NCBI GenBank assembly: GCA_965248255.1
Contig: CBDFIW010000003.1
Coordinates: 372,001-436,000, forward strand
DNA length: 64,000 nt
Source of the DNA: JAKZVK01 sp965248255
GTDB taxonomy: Bacteria > Acidobacteriota > Terriglobia > Bryobacterales > UBA6623
Reading direction: 5' to 3'
Shown here: piece by piece, positions 60,783 to 64,000 of the stretch
Numbering within the stretch: position 1 is the stretch's first letter
Layout: every line of letters begins with the position of its first letter
The notes under the pieces: generated by a model
Databases searched by the model: none
Seen by the model: the letters and a program-made list of their open reading frames with translations, nothing else
What the model was told of the DNA's origin: nothing
Made by a program: the position numbers and the translations under genes

Positions 60783-62191
60783 GTCAACCACGGACCATCG
60801 CCGCCGGAGCGGGACGCTCGGACATAACGCCGCCCGCCGGCTTGCCTCATCTGAACTGGGGCGCCGCTACTCACCAGATCGCCGCCGGTGTCGACATGGA
60901 GCTGTACTCCACGGCGCTCTACCTGTCGGACGGTGCATCTGAGATCGTTCTCTTGAACCTGGACGTGGCGACGCTGCCCGAGGAGCTTGCTCTGGAAGTG
61001 CGACGCGCCGCAGCGAAAGAAGCCGGACTCTCGATCGACAGAGTTTTCGTTACCTGGACGCACACGCATTCCGCCGTCCTGCTGCATGACACGCCTTGGA
61101 TGGAACAGGGCCGGGACGCCTTTGTCGTTTACAAAAACGCGTTTGCGTCCCGGGCCGCGCAAGCGGCCGGGGAGGCCAAGAGGAACGTTCAACCCGCACG
61201 GTTGGGCTGGGGCAAAGGTCAGTCCGACATCGGAATCAACCGCCGCCAGTACCTGGACAGCGGTCGAATCATCACAGGCAACAACCCCAACGGGCCGGTG
61301 GATCGGGAAGTCATCGTCTGTCGAATCGACGATACGAACGGCAAGCCCATCGCAACTGTGGTGAATTTCGCGATGCACCCGACGATTGCCGGTCACGAGA
61401 ACGATAAGATCACGCCGGATTATCCGGGTGCCATGAAACGGGTTGTCGAGCGCAACTTGGGAGGCTTGAGTTTGTTTCTCCAGGGCGCCACGGGCGACAT
61501 CGGGCCAGTGGAGGGATTCACTGGCGACCTGGCCGTCTACCGGCGCGCCGGGGCCCGTCTCGGATATGAAGTTTGCCGTGTCGCTGAGGGTGTTCGTACT
61601 GCCGGGGGGACCCTCGCCTTCCAACATGTCCTCGAGTCAGGCGCTCCTCTGGGAATCCATACGTGGAACGACGAGCCGGGAACGGCGATTCAGATTCGTA
61701 GCGGGCGGAAGGTAGCCCACCTGGCGCCACAGTTGGTTGAGCCCGTCGAGAAACTCGAGAGACAGTACGAGGTCGTCGATCAGAAGCTGCACCTTGCCCA
61801 TCAGCGCGGTGATAAGGACGAGATCCGTGACTTGCACTACCAAGTCAAGCGAGCGGCACTCCAGCTTCAGCGCGCGCAGCAGCTCCCTAAAGCAGGGGCA
61901 GTCGACATCCCGGTCCAAGCTGTGGCTCTCGGTGATTTGGCTCTTGTTCTGACACCCCTAGAGCCGTTTTGCGAAATCGGAATGAATGTGAAGAGAAGGT
62001 CCTCCTTCCCGGCTACCATGTTTTGCGGTTACTCCATGGGTGGAAACTTTCTTTGCTATCTTCCCACCGACCAAGCGCTAGATGGTGGTGGTTATGAGGT
62101 GGGCATTTCTCTGTTTGGCAAAGGCTCGGCGGGAACGCTCGAAGAAACGACGGTATCATTGCTCGATGAGCTTCGCGCGGAGGTTTGCTGA
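60779..62191 (+). CDS. Neutral/alkaline ceramidase-like protein
   Basis: This 470-residue protein resembles the N-terminal domain of neutral/alkaline ceramidases: AGAGRSDITPPAGLPHLNWG, TWTHTHSAVLLHD and VVNFAMHPTIAGHEN supply the His cluster for zinc, and LQGATGDIGPVEG is a family loop. No signal peptide is present, unlike secreted ceramidases, so this is likely one of the cytoplasmic amidohydrolase-like relatives that often stand beside hydantoinase genes. It overlaps hyuB by four bases. Cleavage of an N-acyl or carbamoyl bond in the hydantoin pathway would be consistent, but this is inference. Confidence 0.78.
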   Translation: MSQPRTIAAGAGRSDITPPAGLPHLNWGAATHQIAAGVDMELYSTALYLSDGASEIVLLNLDVATLPEELALEVRRAAAKEAGLSIDRVFVTWTHTHSAVLLHDTPWMEQGRDAFVVYKNAFASRAAQAAGEAKRNVQPARLGWGKGQSDIGINRRQYLDSGRIITGNNPNGPVDREVIVCRIDDTNGKPIATVVNFAMHPTIAGHENDKITPDYPGAMKRVVERNLGGLSLFLQGATGDIGPVEGFTGDLAVYRRAGARLGYEVCRVAEGVRTAGGTLAFQHVLESGAPLGIHTWNDEPGTAIQIRSGRKVAHLAPQLVEPVEKLERQYEVVDQKLHLAHQRGDKDEIRDLHYQVKRAALQLQRAQQLPKAGAVDIPVQAVALGDLALVLTPLEPFCEIGMNVKRRSSFPATMFCGYSMGGNFLCYLPTDQALDGGGYEVGISLFGKGSAGTLEETTVSLLDELRAEVC

Positions 62192-62221
62192 GGCTCGCAG
62201 ATTCCAGCGACCTCGGAAGAC

Positions 62222-62241
62222 GGGCACGGTATGCCGTGCCC
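62222..62241. repeat. Palindromic repeat, family R1
   Basis: GGGCACGGTATGCCGTGCCC lies in the 131-base gap between the ceramidase-like gene and the flavoprotein gene. The long open frame upstream of the flavoprotein start reads through this repeat and is not genuine coding sequence. Confidence 0.75.
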
Positions 62242-62322
62242 CTACATTTGGCCACGGGCTGCTGGGGTCACTGTGAGGATGTCGAGCGAGCGCTTTTGCT
62301 CGACGAGAAAGGGCTCTGTTTA

Positions 62323-63492
62323 ATGAAGTCGGTTGATGCGGTTGTGATTGGAGCAGGTGTCAACGGTGCAAGCACTGCGTATAACCTAGTCAAGCGGGGC
62401 GTCAAAGACGTTGTGCTTGTCGACAAGTATCTTATTGCGTCCGGCGGCACAGGCCGTTCGGCGGCGATTGTCCGCCAACATTATTCCAACGAAGAACTGA
62501 TCCGGATGGTCAAGCGCTCCGTTGAGGTCTTTCATCACTTCGACGACGAGGTCGGCGGTAATCCGGGGTTCGTCAACACCGGGTATGGGTTTCTGGTCCC
62601 CGAAGAGTCAGCCAGCGGCTTCGCACGCAATATTGCCCTGCAGCAAAGCTTGGGCATTGACACCCGGGTCATCTCGAAAGAGGAGTTTCAAGAACTTCAG
62701 CCGGGCATTGAACTTTCCGACGTTCATATCATCGCCTATGAACCCGGTTCGGGCTACGCCGATCCCCACGATACGACCTACTCCTACGTGCAGCGGTTTC
62801 GGGATCTCGGTGGTGAATTACTTCAGATGACCGCGGCGACCGGGCTGTTGATGGAGAACGGATCCGTCAAAGGGGTCCGCACCAGCAAGGGTGATCTTTC
62901 CACCGATGTTGTGATCAATGCGGCCGGACCGTGGGCGCAGAACGTAGCCAAGTGGGCCGGCGTGGACGTGCCCATCAAAGTGACTCGCGAAGAGGAAATG
63001 ATCATCGAGACGCGAGATGTGGGTGGCCCGCCCAAAATGCCGATCTCGGATGCGTGCAAGGCGATCTACTATCGGCCTGCCGGGGGAACCCATACTTTGC
63101 TGGGCAGAGGTTTTCCGAAAGAATACGAGTACGTAGACCCCGACCACTACAAGGAATCGGCGGACGTAGAGTTCATCGAACAAGCCGTCAGCCTGTTTGT
63201 TGAGCGGTTTCCGTCTTACGAGAACGCCCTCCTGGTCAACGCGTACACCGGACTTTACGATGTGGCCGAAGACTGGCATCCGATTCTTGGAAAGATCAAC
63301 GGGGTTGATGGATTCTACATGTGCGCCGGCTTCAGCGGACACGGCTTCAAGATTGCCCCCTCAGTGGGTGAGCTGATGGCCGAAGAGATCGTCGAGGGGA
63401 AGGCGCAGACGATCGATATTGAGCGCTTCAACCTTTCTCGTTTCGAGAAGAACGAATTGCTCCACGGAAGCTACGGCGCCAACCGTGCATAG
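62323..63492 (+). CDS. FAD-dependent oxidoreductase, sarcosine oxidase (DAO) type
   Basis: This 389-residue protein has an N-terminal FAD-binding Rossmann motif (AVVIGAGVNGASTAYNLVKRG) and the DAO-family layout with VINAAGPWAQNVAKWAGVDVPI and the C-terminal GLYDVAEDWHPILGKINGVDGFYMCAGFSGHGFKIAP region, typical of SoxB-like sarcosine and dimethylglycine oxidases. (The motifs are quoted in part.) I choose the ATG at 62323 because the frame upstream crosses an R1 repeat. Lying after hydantoinase A/B, it may oxidise sarcosine released from N-methylhydantoin; a carbamoylsarcosine amidase would still be required. Confidence 0.88.
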   Translation: MKSVDAVVIGAGVNGASTAYNLVKRGVKDVVLVDKYLIASGGTGRSAAIVRQHYSNEELIRMVKRSVEVFHHFDDEVGGNPGFVNTGYGFLVPEESASGFARNIALQQSLGIDTRVISKEEFQELQPGIELSDVHIIAYEPGSGYADPHDTTYSYVQRFRDLGGELLQMTAATGLLMENGSVKGVRTSKGDLSTDVVINAAGPWAQNVAKWAGVDVPIKVTREEEMIIETRDVGGPPKMPISDACKAIYYRPAGGTHTLLGRGFPKEYEYVDPDHYKESADVEFIEQAVSLFVERFPSYENALLVNAYTGLYDVAEDWHPILGKINGVDGFYMCAGFSGHGFKIAPSVGELMAEEIVEGKAQTIDIERFNLSRFEKNELLHGSYGANRA

Positions 63493-63513
63493 GACGGACG
63501 GCCCGGCCGACGA

Positions 63514-64000
63514 ATGGGTAGTGTGCGCAATCGAAGGATCCAGCGGCCACTGATCCTCCTGCTGGCTTCTGTGCCGCTAATGGCGGCTGACTGGGAGGCG
63601 GCTCTGCAGCGCGGATTGAGCGCGGTGCGACAAGGCGACTGCCCCTCGGCGCTTCGCGAACTGCGAACTGTCGTCACTGAGAGGCCAGAGCTTGCGCAGG
63701 CGCATCAGGGGATCGCTATTTGCGAGACGCGGCTCGGCCACCCGGACCGCGCGACCCGCTCCTTTGAGCAAGTGGCAACACTGCGCCCCCGGGACTGGCA
63801 GGCGTGGAACAACCTGGGCGCCAACCTGATCGAGACCGATCGCCCAGACAAAGCGCTAGCGGCCTTTGGAAAAGCGGCCGCGCTAAACTCCGGTAATGAG
63901 CTGGTCTGGTTCAATGTCGGATCGACTCTGCTCAGTTTGCGAAAGAACCGAGAAGCCTTTGAGACATTGAGTCGTGCCCTAGAAATCGCACCCCGAGATT
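63514..64000 (+). CDS. TPR-repeat protein (3' end beyond the window)
   Basis: This frame starts at the ATG at 63514 and runs open to the window edge, giving 162 residues so far. A hydrophobic N-terminal segment (RPLILLLASVPLMAADWE) is a likely signal peptide. It is followed by tetratricopeptide repeats (QAHQGIAICETRLGHPDRATRSF-type, AWNNLGANLIETDRPDKALAAF, VWFNVGSTLLSLRKNREAFETL). It starts 22 bases after the flavoprotein stop. It resembles the exported TPR protein at 30022 in general build. Confidence 0.8.
   Translation, partial: MGSVRNRRIQRPLILLLASVPLMAADWEAALQRGLSAVRQGDCPSALRELRTVVTERPELAQAHQGIAICETRLGHPDRATRSFEQVATLRPRDWQAWNNLGANLIETDRPDKALAAFGKAAALNSGNELVWFNVGSTLLSLRKNREAFETLSRALEIAPRD

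Noticed and set aside
1..64000. CRISPR arrays, tRNA and rRNA genes, plasmid or phage modules
   Set aside because: No regularly spaced repeats, tRNA cloverleaf or rRNA sequence was recognised, and no phage structural or replication genes are present.

Overview
The window looks like a chromosome segment of an Acidobacteriota bacterium of the Solibacteres/Bryobacterales type. The pointers are a large TonB-dependent-receptor-like protein with an N-terminal carboxypeptidase-regulatory-like domain, a secreted protein ending in the C-terminal domain often seen in Solibacter proteins (TIGR03437-like), a DUF1549/DUF1553 plus DUF1501 gene pair, Tat-exported Gfo/Idh/MocA oxidoreductases and phytanoyl-CoA-dioxygenase-like enzymes. 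Taxonomy is inferred from gene content only; no rRNA or tRNA gene was seen.

Layout. (1) 1-10.5 kb, minus strand: a flagellar basal-body/export operon in the order sigma-54-type regulator, flgB, flgC, fliE, fliF, fliG, fliH, fliI, fliJ. fliF (MS ring) and fliG (switch) are each split by an IS630-family insertion while the other genes look intact, which points to recent loss of motility. (2) 11.3-14.5 kb: a three-gene cassette (unknown protein with a Pro-rich tail; two-helix SLATT-like membrane protein; 47-residue Pro-rich peptide). Its first gene is cut at one TA dinucleotide by an IS630 copy and an IS5-type element lying side by side. (3) 14.7-19.8 kb: a polysaccharide-export (Wza-like, SLBB) gene split by about 3.9 kb holding an IS1380-type transposase and a Tat-exported TIM-barrel-like protein. 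(4) 20.2-24.8 kb: sugar ABC transporter ATPase and permease, an enolase-superfamily enzyme, and an ArsR/SRPBCC pair with its own promoter and operator. (5) 24.9-26.5 kb: ISNCY/IS1202-like element. (6) 26.5-33.9 kb: TonB-receptor-like protein, TPR protein, dioxygenase, oxidoreductase. (7) 34.2-43 kb: a tightly coupled five-gene operon of secreted proteins (PPC domains, DUF1549/1553, DUF1501, DUF3604, unknown). (8) 43-52.4 kb: second oxidoreductase, amidase, two paralogous CocE/NonD hydrolases, and a small membrane protein with a sodium:solute symporter. (9) 52.4-56.9 kb: a repeat-rich stretch with a secreted PKD-type protein, a REP-associated tyrosine transposase between two REP pairs, and two copies of a ~250-bp multi-hairpin element whose arms covary. 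(10) 56.9-64 kb: hydantoinase A and B, a ceramidase-like protein, a sarcosine-oxidase-like flavoprotein and a truncated TPR gene.

Functionally the intact genes describe a heterotroph that takes up and breaks down sugars, amides, esters and possibly N-methylated hydantoins with many exported enzymes. The genome carries active-looking insertion sequences (two near-identical IS630 copies) and several families of palindromic repeats. The most unusual items are the covarying multi-hairpin repeats, the REP/transposase locus, the SLATT-like cassette, and the precise reconstruction of four IS-interrupted genes (exact for two of them).
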